Program-made: the position numbers and the translations under genes
Shown here: in pieces, positions 33,569 through 42,300 of the stretch
How the letters are laid out: every line of letters begins with the position of its first letter
Numbering within the stretch: position 1 is the first letter of the stretch
NCBI GenBank assembly: GCA_963780865.1
Contig: CAWADT010000026.1
Span: forward strand, 186,001 to 250,000
Origin: FEN-1073 sp963780865
Lineage (GTDB): Bacteria; Chloroflexota; Anaerolineae; Anaerolineales; RBG-16-64-43
Length of the DNA: 64,000 nucleotides
Direction: 5' to 3'
Notes under the pieces: model-generated
Databases searched by the model: none
What the model was told of the DNA's origin: nothing
Seen by the model: only the letters and a program-made list of their open reading frames with translations

Positions 33569-34675
33569 TTAAAGGATGATCAGATCGTTGCGGTGGATCA
33601 CTTCGTCGCCGAAATTGAATCCGAGGATCTCCTCGATCTCGTCGGATTTCTTCCCGATGATGCGGACCAGCTCGCTCGAGCCGTAATTGGAAATCCCGCG
33701 CGCGATCTCGCGCCCGGCGGAATCCAGCACGCGGATCGAATTGCCGCGTTCAAACGCGCCCTCCACCGCTTTGACCCCGACCGGCAGCAGCGAACTCCCG
33801 CGGGAGAGCGCCTGGGCCGCGCCGGGATCCACCCGAACCGCGTCGGCGGCCCGCCCCCCGGCGAGGATGTAGCGTTTGCGGCTCTCCACCGAGCTCGCCA
33901 CCGGGAGGAAGCGCGTCCCGACCGTCTCGCCCGTCGCGGCGCGCAGCAGCACGTCGGGCATGTTCCCCGCCGCGATAACCACCGTGGTGCCCGAGCGCCG
34001 CGCGAGGTCGGCTGCCTGGAGTTTGGTCAGCATCCCGCCGGTCCCCAGACCGCTTTCCGTGCCCTTGGCCGCGTTCCACAAGGCTTTGGGAATCTCCGGC
34101 TCCGAGACTTCGTTGACCAGGATCGCGTCCGGATCGGAACGGGGGTCGGCGGTGTAGAGCCCCACCTGGTCGGTGAGCAGCAGCAGCAGGTCGGCGTCGA
34201 TGAGGTTGGCCACCAGCGCCGAGAGGTTGTCGTTGTCTCCCACGCGGATTTCTTCGGTGGCGACCGTGTCGTTTTCGTTGATGATCGGGATCGCCCCCTG
34301 GTCCAGCAGAGCGGTGAGCGTGTTGCGCGAGTTCAGGTAGCGCCGGCGGTCGGCCAGATCCGCGCGGGTGAGTAGCACCTGGGCGATGGTCAGGGAATAC
34401 AGGCCGAAGACTTGTTCGTAGAGCGCCATCAGCCGCGGCTGGCCGATCGCGGCCAGCATCTGTTTGGCGGGCAGGCCTTTGGGCAACTGGGGGAAGCCGA
34501 GCCGCTCGCGACCCGCCGCCATCGCGCCGGAGGTGACGAGCAGCGCCTCTATGCCGCGCCCGCGCAACGCCGTGGTCTGGCGCGCGATGTCCACGAGATG
34601 CGGCATGGAAAGGTGGGTCGTGCCGGCGGTAAGCGTCGAGGTTCCTAGTTTGATAACGATGCGATGAAAAGACAT
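33569..34675 (-). CDS. proB: Glutamate 5-kinase
   Basis: A ~368-residue enzyme, the first step of proline synthesis, which phosphorylates glutamate with ATP. The amino-acid-kinase part has IVIKLGTSTL, TSGAMAAGRERLG, PIINENDTVAT and VGDNDNLSALVANL, GTGGMLTKLQAA. A C-terminal PUA domain starts near residue 275 with ESRKRYIL. Start set at ATG 34675 (MSFHRIVIKLG); a TTG 33 bases upstream is possible. It stands apart from proA. Confidence 0.95.
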   Translation of the reverse strand: MSFHRIVIKLGTSTLTAGTTHLSMPHLVDIARQTTALRGRGIEALLVTSGAMAAGRERLGFPQLPKGLPAKQMLAAIGQPRLMALYEQVFGLYSLTIAQVLLTRADLADRRRYLNSRNTLTALLDQGAIPIINENDTVATEEIRVGDNDNLSALVANLIDADLLLLLTDQVGLYTADPRSDPDAILVNEVSEPEIPKALWNAAKGTESGLGTGGMLTKLQAADLARRSGTTVVIAAGNMPDVLLRAATGETVGTRFLPVASSVESRKRYILAGGRAADAVRVDPGAAQALSRGSSLLPVGVKAVEGAFERGNSIRVLDSAGREIARGISNYGSSELVRIIGKKSDEIEEILGFNFGDEVIHRNDLIIL

Positions 34676-34769
34676 CCTCTGCTGTCCCCGGGGAAAATTC
34701 CTTTGCAAGTTGTTATACCACAGAAAAAAAACAAAAATGCCTTAATAAATCTCCTCGGTTCCCTAGTGT

Positions 34770-35235
34770 TTAGTCGGAGGCACCGCCGGGAGATAGATCG
34801 AGCGCGAAGTACATATCTCCTTCTCGGACGTGTGTGACCCGGAAGCCGTGCTTTTGATAGAAAGCCACCGCTTCGACCCAGGTGGAAGTGGTCTCGAGGA
34901 TGATCCTTCGGAAACCTGCGGCCCGGGCGTTCGCCAGGAGCCTTCCCAGGACCGCGCTTCCGATCCCCCTTCTTCGCTCGGCGCGCGCGACCGACATCCT
35001 GACGATCTCCGCGTCGCCGTTCGAACGCGGGAGGAGCGCTCCGGTCGCGACGATTCGGGCGCCCAGGGTGGCTACTAGGAAGGCTCCTCCGGTATACGAT
35101 GCTGCGATGTCGTCGAGATTCTGGATTCCGACGCGCGTCGATCGTCCCCCAATGCTCTTTCAACCCTTCCAGAATCAGGGCTTTGGCTTCGGCTTGATCC
35201 TCCGGGCGAAATTGGCGGATGGACAAATCGGTCAT
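34770..35235 (-). pseudogene. GNAT acetyltransferase, single frameshift
   Basis: The N-terminal part MTDLSIRQFRPEDQAEAKAL starts at 35235 and runs to about residue 40 (DARRNPE). One extra base near 35113-35118 then breaks the frame. The remainder continues in another frame as NLDDIAASYTGGAFLVATLG. It proceeds to the acetyl-CoA loop ERRRGIGSAVLGRLL and ends with AVAFYQKHGFRVTHV. Removing one base yields an intact ~154-residue GNAT protein. Broken gene or sequencing error. Confidence 0.8.
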
Positions 35236-35345
35236 CCGCCAATTATCGGCCCTCCCGCTTCCGGAGGCAATGGTTTGAATTCCGGGGAGGGCTTGAACTA
35301 CGACGCCGCGTAGGGATAATGAGGCATGGACATTCGTTTTATTTT

Positions 35346-35694
35346 AACAGGCTGTTGAAAAGCGTTGATTTTGTTTTAGCCATACGCACCCGCCCCCCTT
35401 TCATCTTCCCATTTTCCAATGGAAAATGGGGGGAGCGAGGGAGGATGGTTTACCACAGAGAAGGTGACACCAGCATGAATTGAGTTTTTCAACATCCTGT
35501 TAACAGGTTGTTGAAAAAAGCAGCATAGGCGGTCGAGTAGCTGTTTTTGCGTATCCCCGGCCCGACCTGCCGGGGCGGGCGAGACCACCGGATTTCAGCG
35601 GGGTCTCGATACGCCCGCATAGAACGCGGGCTACCCCGGCCTCGCTCCGCGAAGCGGGGCGGGGCTCGACCGGCTTTTTCAACACCCTGTTAAG
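35346..35694. repeat. Repeat cluster: TTTTTCAACA / TGTTGAAAAA palindromes and G-run element
   Basis: The cluster contains aacaggctgttgaaaa (35346), a near-perfect 34-bp palindrome (35485-35518) built on tttttcaaca and tgttgaaaaa, and tttttcaacaccctgttaag (35675). Between them are the C-run/G-run element (35394-35445, related to 5255) and GC-rich inverted arms (cccggcccgacctgccgggg). It fills the 570-bp gene-free stretch 35236-35805. Confidence 0.65.
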
Positions 35695-35805
35695 AATATT
35701 TCCGGCGGATCTTGCGCCAGGCTGCTTGACGGGAGAATTGAAAAACAATAATAATGAGGACGGCTATTCATGGGTATGCGGCTCGCACCCGGGCCGGAGG
35801 CCATT

Positions 35806-36378
35806 ATGCGAAGAGTCATGTATGCCATGTCGGTATCGCTCGACGGTTTCATCGAGGCGGTGAACGGGGATCTTCGCTGGTCGTATCCCGATGAAGAATT
35901 GCACCGTCACTTCAACGAGCAGGAAGCCACGATCGATCTTCACCTCTATGGGCGGCGGCTGTATGAGAACATGGCGGCTTTCTGGCCGACGGCGGACGAG
36001 AACCCAGCGGCGCCGAGCGCGGAGATCGAGTATGCCCGAATCTGGAAGGATATGAAGAAGATAGTATTTTCCAGGACACTTAAAACGGTCGGCTGGAATT
36101 CTCAACTGGCAAGCGGGGATATCGCCGAAGTGGTGAACCGGCTTAAAGCGCAACCGGGCAACGACATGAGCGTCGGCGGCGCAGGCCTCGCCTCGGAGTT
36201 CATGCAACTCGGCCTGATCGATGAATACCGGCTCTACGTCCACCCGGTGGTGTTGGGGGGCGGCAAGCCGATGTTTCCCCACTTGCGAGAGCGGATCAAC
36301 TTACGGCTCGTGGAAACACGCGCCTTCGGATCGGGCGTCGTTCTCCTAAAGTACCAGCATGCGGACGAGCCTATGTGA
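35806..36378 (+). CDS. RibD C-terminal/dihydrofolate-reductase-fold protein, copy 1
   Basis: A ~190-residue protein of the DHFR-like RibD_C group. Visible are VMYAMSVSLDGFIEAVNGDL, LYGRRLYENMAAFW, IVFSRTLKTVGWNSQLASGD, the NADPH-side MSVGGAGLASEFMQLGLIDE, and the closing VHPVVLGGGKPMFP. Such stand-alone proteins are probable NADPH reductases of unknown substrate. GGAGG at 35796-35800 precedes ATG 35806. A related protein lies at 43166-43732. Confidence 0.85.
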   Translation: MRRVMYAMSVSLDGFIEAVNGDLRWSYPDEELHRHFNEQEATIDLHLYGRRLYENMAAFWPTADENPAAPSAEIEYARIWKDMKKIVFSRTLKTVGWNSQLASGDIAEVVNRLKAQPGNDMSVGGAGLASEFMQLGLIDEYRLYVHPVVLGGGKPMFPHLRERINLRLVETRAFGSGVVLLKYQHADEPM

Positions 36379-36519
36379 CGCTCAAGCCGGATCACGCTGG
36401 GATGGACCCGCATGCCCATCGCGGCGCTCGCCGCAAGGGGGAAAAACCCGCCGATGCGCCCGCCTCGGCGCCGGGATATCCCCGTAATCGCCAGATCCCC
36501 GGGCAGGGAGGGTGGCACA

Positions 36520-37203
36520 ATGGATAAAAAGCTTATCGCGCGATACATCCTGGACGCGAGCCTGAGCCTCGTCGGCGCGGGCGTGTTCCTGTTCTGGGCG
36601 GCCGGGAGGATCGACTGGTGGCCGGCCTGGGGCGTGCTCGCGGTGAACGCGGCGATGATGGCGGCGATGGGTTTCGTCATATTCCGCCGTTATCCGGAAC
36701 TTGCGGCGGAACGCCTCGCACCGCCCAAGGGAGCCAAACTTTGGGATACCGCCATCATGAGCACCGTCCGTCTATTACAATTGGCGCGTTACATCGTCGC
36801 CGGGCTGGACGAGCGCAACGGCTGGACGCGAGGATTTCCAGCCGGGATTCAAATAGCGGCTTTGGTTGTAAGTTTCCTGGGATACGCCGTCATCCCATGG
36901 TCGGTAGCCAACAATAAATTCTTCTCGCAGATCGTGCGGATCCAATCCGACCGCGGGCATACCGTCGCCGCGGGCGGGCCGTACCGGTTTGTGCGTCATC
37001 CCAGCTACCTGGGAATGATCGCGTTTGAACTGGCTGTTTCGATTATGCTTGCGTCGTGGGGAGCGCTGATCATCAGCCTCGGGAACGTCTTCCTGCTCAT
37101 CCTCCGCACCGCGCTCGAGGATCGCGCACTGCAAACAGAGCTGCCGGGTTATGCGGACTACGCCCAGGGGGTGCGCTATCGGCTGTTGCCGGGAATTTGG
37201 TAG
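36520..37203 (+). CDS. Isoprenylcysteine carboxyl methyltransferase-like membrane protein
   Basis: A ~227-residue membrane protein with about five helices. The C-terminal half has the ICMT/phospholipid-methyltransferase signature: HTVAAGGPYRFVRHPSYLGM, the loop where SAM binds, then ILRTALEDRALQTELPGYADYAQGVRYRLLPGIW-type E-x2-L-x4-YxxY segments. Members methylate lipids or small molecules with SAM, and the substrate here is unknown. GGAGG at 36507-36511 supports ATG 36520. Confidence 0.8.
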   Translation: MDKKLIARYILDASLSLVGAGVFLFWAAGRIDWWPAWGVLAVNAAMMAAMGFVIFRRYPELAAERLAPPKGAKLWDTAIMSTVRLLQLARYIVAGLDERNGWTRGFPAGIQIAALVVSFLGYAVIPWSVANNKFFSQIVRIQSDRGHTVAAGGPYRFVRHPSYLGMIAFELAVSIMLASWGALIISLGNVFLLILRTALEDRALQTELPGYADYAQGVRYRLLPGIW

Positions 37204-37229
37204 GCCCTTTTACAACCGATCGAATTCTA

Positions 37230-37303
37230 TCCACCAAGGACACGAAGGGTCACGAAAACTTTCTTATTAATTTGATGAATCTTCGTGACCTCTGTAGATG
37301 GTT
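37230..37303. repeat. CACGAAGG/TTCGTGA imperfect inverted repeat
   Basis: tccaccaaggacacgaaggg pairs imperfectly with cttcgtgacctctgtagatgg; related to 21774-21846. The stretch 37304-37457 before the tetR promoter shows no other feature. Confidence 0.5.
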
Positions 37304-37457
37304 TTTTGGCTTCGGTCAATTCTACGTTGAGGCGGTTGCCTTACGGGTAACCGGGGCTGCGGAATCAGGAAGCTCACCCACACTGGGAATAAATTTATCT
37401 ACAGTCAGCGTAGCAGGCCGAGGCGGACTACTGAACCGCTCGGCGTGTTTTGCGGGC

Positions 37458-37487
37458 TTGACAATCGTTTTCTGGCAATGCTATGAT
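37458..37487 (+). promoter_or_regulatory. Sigma70-type promoter of the tetR gene
   Basis: TTGACA at 37458-37463, an 18-base spacer, then TATGAT at 37482-37487. It is followed immediately by the palindromic operator, so the regulator would block transcription start. Confidence 0.8.
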
Positions 37488-37499
37488 GCTCCCGACCGA

Positions 37500-37519
37500 C
37501 CGACCGACCGACCGGTCGG
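37500..37519. promoter_or_regulatory. 20-bp perfect palindromic TetR operator
   Basis: ccgaccgaccggtcggtcgg is self-complementary over all 20 bases and extends leftward as extra gacc units from 37491. It lies 14 bp before the tetR start codon and just after its -10 box. Palindromes with this GACCGGTC-type core are known TetR-family targets. Confidence 0.8.
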
Positions 37520-37533
37520 TCGGGAAGTGCAAT

Positions 37534-38112
37534 ATGATAAAAAACGATACCCGCGAAAAAATCCTGCAAGTGGCGGCCAAATTATTCATTCGCCAGGGGT
37601 ATACGGCCACTTCGATTTCCCAGATCGCCGGGGAAATCGGGATCGGGAAAGCCACCGTTTACCACCACTTTCCCGACAAGGAGGCGATCGTCTACGCCCT
37701 CCTCGACCGGAGCTCCTCCCGCGTCCACGAAACGCTCTCGGCGGTGAATGCCGGAAATGACCCGCACAAGCAGATCGAAGCTATCGCCAAGGCCGGTATC
37801 CGCCTGCGGGGCGAATCGTTCGATCTCTTTCAGGTAATCCGGCGCGAGGTACCCGGCAGCCGGAACCGGGTGCACGCGGAGCTGGCTTCCTTCTTCGTCG
37901 ACTACACCACCCAATTCACGGAAGCCATTCAAACGGGAATCCGGCGGGGGCTCTTCCGCCGCGTGGATCCCTCCGAGGCCGCGCGCACTCTGTTGACTAT
38001 GCTGGCCGGTTTGTACGTCCAGATCTACCTGAGCGGAAACCGGATTGCGAATCCCGAGAAGACGATTCATTCCATGCTGGAGATTTTCTTCCATGGCATC
38101 GAGACCCGTTGA
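37534..38112 (+). CDS. TetR/AcrR-family transcriptional repressor
   Basis: A 192-residue regulator. The N-terminal DNA-binding domain has REKILQVAAKLFIRQGYTAT and the recognition helix IGKATVYHHFPDKEAI. The C-terminal ligand domain has FTEAIQTGIRRGLFRRVDP and TMLAGLYVQIYLSG, typical of the TetR_C_33/AcrR-like group that often senses acyl-CoA or drugs. Start taken at ATG 37534; an in-frame start at 37483 would place the coding region across the promoter. The operator next to its own promoter suggests autoregulation. The next gene starts 38 bp after the stop. Confidence 0.9.
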   Translation: MIKNDTREKILQVAAKLFIRQGYTATSISQIAGEIGIGKATVYHHFPDKEAIVYALLDRSSSRVHETLSAVNAGNDPHKQIEAIAKAGIRLRGESFDLFQVIRREVPGSRNRVHAELASFFVDYTTQFTEAIQTGIRRGLFRRVDPSEAARTLLTMLAGLYVQIYLSGNRIANPEKTIHSMLEIFFHGIETR

Positions 38113-38150
38113 TCGTATCCCGAGACCGATGAAGAAAGGAATTATTTTTT

Positions 38151-41048
38151 ATGCATTGGATACGCAATCTATCCGAATTGACGGCAAATGATTTGCCGCT
38201 GGCCGGCGGCAAGGCGGCCAATCTCGGCGTATTGATTCGCGGCGGGATCCCGGTGCCGCCCGGTTTCTGCGTGCTGACGGAAGCCTACCGCGAGACCGTG
38301 CGGCGGAACGATCTGGAGGGAAAGATCCGCGGGATCCTCGCCGGCATCCCGCGGCCGGAACCGGAACCGATCGAATCCGCCGCCGAAAAAATCCGCGCGT
38401 TGTTCCTGGCCTGCCGCATGCCGGAGGAGATTGCGGAGGAAATCCGCATCGCCTACCGCGCGCTCGATCCGGCGGGGGATACGCCGGTCGCCGTCCGTTC
38501 CTCGGCCACGGCCGAGGATCTGCCGGAAATGAGCTTCGCCGGCCAGCAGGAGACCTTCCTGAACATTATCGGCGCCGCGAATCTCCTGCGCGCGGTGATG
38601 GAATGCTGGGCCAGCCTATGGACCGCGCGCGCGATCGGCTACCGGATGCGCAACGAGGTCTCGGCCGAAGGCCTCGCACTGGCGGTCGCCGTCCAGCGCA
38701 TGATCCTGTCGGAATGTTCGGGCGTGCTCTTCACCGCCAACCCGCTTAGCGGCAGCCGGCGGGAAACCGTGATCGATGCGACCTTCGGGCTGGGCGAGGC
38801 GCTGGTGGGTGGAAAGGTCGAGCCGGATCATTACGTCGTCCGGATGCCGGAGGAACGGATCCTTTCCAAGACGCTGGGTGCCAAGGCGTTCCAAATCCGC
38901 GCCCGCGAGAGCGGCGGGACGGAGAGCGGCGAACACGATTCCAAATCCCAGCCCGCGCTCGACGACGGGCAAATCCTCGAACTGGCGCGGCTCGGCGGGC
39001 GGGCGCGGGCGCTATTTTCGGACCCGCAGGATATCGAGTGGGCGCTGGCGGACGGGAAATTCCATCTCGTGCAATCCCGGCCGATCACTTCGCTGTTTCC
39101 CGTTCCGGCGGGAATGGAGAACGGCCCCCTCCGGACGCTATTTTCCTTCGCGGCCGTGCAGGGCATGCTGGACCCGATCACCCCGATCGGCCGCGATTCC
39201 ATGATGGAGATGTTCGCCGTCGGCGCCGGTTTGTTCGGCGTGCGCGCGAACGCCGAAACCCAGACGACGCTTTATTCGGCCGGGGAGAGATTGTGGATCA
39301 ATTTCACTCCCGTCCTGAAAAACTCCATCGGCCGGAGAATCGTACCGTACGTCCTTTCCATGGTCGAGCCGACGATCGGGCAGGCTGTGGAACAGATCCA
39401 AGACGAGCCGGACCTGCAACCCGGGCGGTCCGGCGTCAGCCTGCAGGCCGCGGTCCGGCTGGCGCGTTTTCTCGCGCCGATGGGGTTCAACGTCGCGCTG
39501 AATCTGATCGCGCCGCGCAGGCGCCGCGAATATATCGTCGCCAACGGCGAACGCATGCTGGCGCTGATGGAAAAACGCTGTGCGGCGGTGACGGGCGACC
39601 GCCGGCAGAGGCTCTTGGCGCAGATCAATCTCCTGCCGGAGATAATGGCGGAACGTCTTCCGCCTTCGTTGATCCTTTTCGTCTCGGGTGTGGCGGGGGG
39701 GATGAGCGCGTGGAACGAGCTGAACATGATCGCGGGCAAGGCGATGGAAGATCCGGCGGCCCGGGCGGAAGTGCAGGATCTCATCCTGCAGGTGACGCGC
39801 GGGATGCCCTACAACCCGACGACGGAAATGGACCTGGCGTTGTGGGAAATGGCCAAGGCCATCCGGCGCGACCCGGATTCCCGCCGCGCTGTGGAAGCGG
39901 GCAGCGCGCCGGAGCTTGCCGAGGGTTACCGGGAAGGAAAATTGCCCGCGGCGGTGACGGGGGCGGCGGGCCGTTTCCTGAAAAAATACGGCGGGCGCGG
40001 TTTCGGCGAGATCGACCTGGGACGCACGCGCTGGGCCGAGGATCCCACCCACGTGTTCGAGATGCTGATCAACTTCCTCCAGATCCAGGATGAGAGCAAG
40101 GCGCCGGATGCGGTCTTCGCGCGCAGCGCCGCCTTGGCCGAGGAATCGGTGCGGAAGATCGCGGCCGCCGTAGGGAAAACCCGCGGCGGATGGATCAAGG
40201 CGCGCCTGGTGCGGTTCTTCGCCGGGCGGGCGCGCCAGCTGATGGGCGCGCGCGAGAGCCCGAAATTCTTCGCGGTGCGGATGATGTACATCATCCGCCG
40301 CGAACTGCTTGCGCTCGGGCGGGAATTCGCCGCCGCGGGGGAGCTTGCGCGCGCCGACGACCTGTTCTACCTGAGCCTCGTGGAGATCCGGGCGTTTGCC
40401 GGGAGCGAAGCGCGGCCCTGGCAGGAGCTGATCGCCTCGCGGCGGAGCGCCTACCAGCGCGAATTGCGCCGGCGCCAGATTCCGCGCCTGCTCCTGAGCG
40501 ATGGGCGCGCCTTCTATGAAGGCATCTCCCCCCAGACGGGAGATTCCGAGGACCGCATCACCGGCAGCCCAGTCTCGCCGGGCGTGGCCGAGGGAATCGT
40601 CCACGTGGTCCTCGACCCGCGCCAGGCCAACCTGCGGCCGGGCGAGATCCTTGTCTGCCCGGGCACCGATCCCTCCTGGACGCCGCTGTTCCTCTCGGAC
40701 GGCGCGCTGGTGATGGAAGTGGGCGGCATGATGACCCATGGATCGGTCGTGGCGCGCGAGTACGGCATCCCGGGGGTGGTCGGCGTGCACGCGGCGACGA
40801 CCCGGCTACACACCGGCCAGCGCGTGCGGGTGGATGGGTCAAGGGGGATCATCGAAGTTTTGGGAGAAGTTTTAATTAATCGGGGTGGTTCCAATAGCCA
40901 ATGGATCATCCAAATGACCATTGACCACAGACCATCGACCATAGACCATCGACCATGGCCGATTCTTCAATGCGCATGGATCAAACTCAAGCGTGCAATC
41001 CAGTTCATAACAAGCCAGGATCGGTTCACCGAACCGCCTGACTTGTAG
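38151..41048 (+). CDS. PEP-synthase-like phosphotransferase (rifampicin phosphotransferase type)
   Basis: A 965-residue enzyme with the three-part layout of rifampicin phosphotransferase. An ATP-grasp N-terminal domain (1-~325) has GGKAANLGVL, VAVRSSATAEDLPEMSFAGQ and LVQSRPIT. A large helical middle part follows (~330-780). The C-terminal swivelling domain has the phospho-His H863 in GGMMTHGSVVAREYGIPGV. The PEP-binding TIM barrel of true PEP synthase is missing. The likely reaction is transfer of the ATP beta-phosphate to a small molecule; an antibiotic target is possible but unproven. The tetR gene is 38 bp upstream. The last ~50 codons run through a GACCAT repeat, reading TIDHRPSTIDHRPW, so the tail is probably not native. 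Confidence 0.75.
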   Translation: MHWIRNLSELTANDLPLAGGKAANLGVLIRGGIPVPPGFCVLTEAYRETVRRNDLEGKIRGILAGIPRPEPEPIESAAEKIRALFLACRMPEEIAEEIRIAYRALDPAGDTPVAVRSSATAEDLPEMSFAGQQETFLNIIGAANLLRAVMECWASLWTARAIGYRMRNEVSAEGLALAVAVQRMILSECSGVLFTANPLSGSRRETVIDATFGLGEALVGGKVEPDHYVVRMPEERILSKTLGAKAFQIRARESGGTESGEHDSKSQPALDDGQILELARLGGRARALFSDPQDIEWALADGKFHLVQSRPITSLFPVPAGMENGPLRTLFSFAAVQGMLDPITPIGRDSMMEMFAVGAGLFGVRANAETQTTLYSAGERLWINFTPVLKNSIGRRIVPYVLSMVEPTIGQAVEQIQDEPDLQPGRSGVSLQAAVRLARFLAPMGFNVALNLIAPRRRREYIVANGERMLALMEKRCAAVTGDRRQRLLAQINLLPEIMAERLPPSLILFVSGVAGGMSAWNELNMIAGKAMEDPAARAEVQDLILQVTRGMPYNPTTEMDLALWEMAKAIRRDPDSRRAVEAGSAPELAEGYREGKLPAAVTGAAGRFLKKYGGRGFGEIDLGRTRWAEDPTHVFEMLINFLQIQDESKAPDAVFARSAALAEESVRKIAAAVGKTRGGWIKARLVRFFAGRARQLMGARESPKFFAVRMMYIIRRELLALGREFAAAGELARADDLFYLSLVEIRAFAGSEARPWQELIASRRSAYQRELRRRQIPRLLLSDGRAFYEGISPQTGDSEDRITGSPVSPGVAEGIVHVVLDPRQANLRPGEILVCPGTDPSWTPLFLSDGALVMEVGGMMTHGSVVAREYGIPGVVGVHAATTRLHTGQRVRVDGSRGIIEVLGEVLINRGGSNSQWIIQMTIDHRPSTIDHRPWPILQCAWIKLKRAIQFITSQDRFTEPPDL

Positions 41049-41273
41049 AATAACCATCCGCGTGCGGTCGGCTGCTTCACCGCAGAGATGAGTTGACGAT
41101 GGTCTCTTGTCCATGGTCCATGGTCGATTGTCGGGTTTTAATGGTCTATCGTCCATGGTCCGCGGTCGATAATAAATCACCCGCGCCTATGCGGAGATTG
41201 ATCCCCGCTCTGTTATCCAATTCCCCTTCGGGGCAAGGACTCCCATCCATCGTCTATGGTCAATAGTCGTTAA
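40915..41273. repeat. GACCAT(A/C)GACCAT repeat array and its inverted arm
   Basis: Left arm 40915-40958 is a run of gaccat(a/c) units. The right arm 41098-41171 has the complementary atggtc units, and a small third piece is at 41248-41273 (atcgtctatggtcaatagtc). Unit length is seven, with degenerate copies. A related perfect-looking palindrome lies at 58410-58469. The left arm lies inside the coding frame of the phosphotransferase. Confidence 0.8.
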
Positions 41274-41275
41274 CT

Positions 41276-41296
41276 TATCCCGCTCTCTCGGGATCC
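41276..41296. repeat. ATCCCGC / GCGGGAT-type small hairpin
   Basis: atcccgctctctcgggat. It matches the family seen at 45967-45984, 49293-49309 and 56755-56774 (atcccgctttcgcgggat). Each copy lies at a gene end. Confidence 0.6.
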
Positions 41297-41299
41297 ATT

Positions 41300-41935
41300 T
41301 CATCTTTGGCGGGGTCGGATCCCCTGCGGCGGTTTAGTCTTGGCTTGGATGCCGATCGAGCCCTTCCGTCTTTCCCGCTCGTAATGGCGTCTGGCTTTGG
41401 CGCGGTTGCCGCAGATCTTCATGGTGCACCAGCGGCGCAAATGGTTGCGGCTGGTATCGTAAAACAGCCAGCCGCACCCGCCGCACAATCGGATTTGATC
41501 CGGATGACCGGAGACGAGCAGGTCGGCGGCGGAGCGCACAGCCTCGACCATGATTTTTTCAATCGGATCCTCCGCCGAACCAACCAGGGAATAGCGCCCA
41601 CTCGCGGCCACCATGCGCAACGAGCTCGAAACTTTTTGCAGACGGGCATTGAAGGCGGCCACGTCCGCTGCCGCGGGAGCCTTGCCGTGCGCGAAGGGCA
41701 GCAGCACCCGGTAGATCAGCGATCGAATCGCGACCAAATCCGCAATTGCCCGTCGGCTGGATGCAGAAATGGCAGACGGATTCCCCGCCAGGATGCCGGC
41801 CGCTTTGCCCCAATCCAGGATCGTCGCGTAATCCTTGAAATAGTCAAATTTCGGCGGAGTATGCAGGTGATCAAACGTGTTGCAAAAATCAACGCAAAAT
41901 CTGCCGCCGATAAAATAGGTTGGGTTGAATTTCAT
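41300..41935 (-). CDS. CGNR zinc-finger / ABATE-domain protein
   Basis: A 211-residue probable transcription regulator. The N-terminal ABATE-like part starts YFIGGRFCVDFCNTFDHLH. The C-terminal CGNR zinc finger is complete: RLCGGCGWLFYDTSRNHLRRW then CTMKICGNRAKARRHYERER, with Cys pairs and the CGNR signature. Members are thought to be stress-linked DNA-binding proteins. The downstream end touches a small ATCCCGC hairpin at 41276, a plausible terminator. Confidence 0.85.
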   Translation of the reverse strand: MKFNPTYFIGGRFCVDFCNTFDHLHTPPKFDYFKDYATILDWGKAAGILAGNPSAISASSRRAIADLVAIRSLIYRVLLPFAHGKAPAAADVAAFNARLQKVSSSLRMVAASGRYSLVGSAEDPIEKIMVEAVRSAADLLVSGHPDQIRLCGGCGWLFYDTSRNHLRRWCTMKICGNRAKARRHYERERRKGSIGIQAKTKPPQGIRPRQR

Positions 41936-42300
41936 CCGTTTTCCCTTCCTGGGTTCGCCGCAATCCTTCCGGACAGATCGATTGGCCGCCGAGGACGGCC
42001 TTCCCTTGAAAAAACAGATAATTTATTATAACCCATTAATCAAATTTATTAGGTTATGATGCGGCCGGCCGGCTGAGCCCCTTTGGATGAAAAAAATTAT
42101 CAAATGGATGGCCAAAAACGGAAGCGGCGGGAGGCCAGTGCGGACCGGTTTCGCCGATCGAGGCCGCTGAAACAGTCCGCCGCTCGGGGGGCTTGCCCGC
42201 GAATGCTCCCTGCGCCCTCTCCCGTCGGGTCTCCCGAACCGGGCAATCACCGGACGGAACCCTTGGCTTCGATTTCGAAAAAGGCGCCGCAGCTAAAAGG
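41936..42300. other. 365-bp intergenic stretch
   Basis: The spacer between two minus-strand genes. It contains a GC-rich ggccggccggct palindrome near 42063. A possible 27-codon open frame starting at ATG 42086 has no supporting features. Nothing else is recognised. Confidence 0.5.

Noticed and set aside
40915..41273. Array of GACCAT units as a possible CRISPR or tandem-repeat locus
   Set aside because: Units are only seven bases, degenerate, present in both orientations, without spacers of constant length or cas genes.
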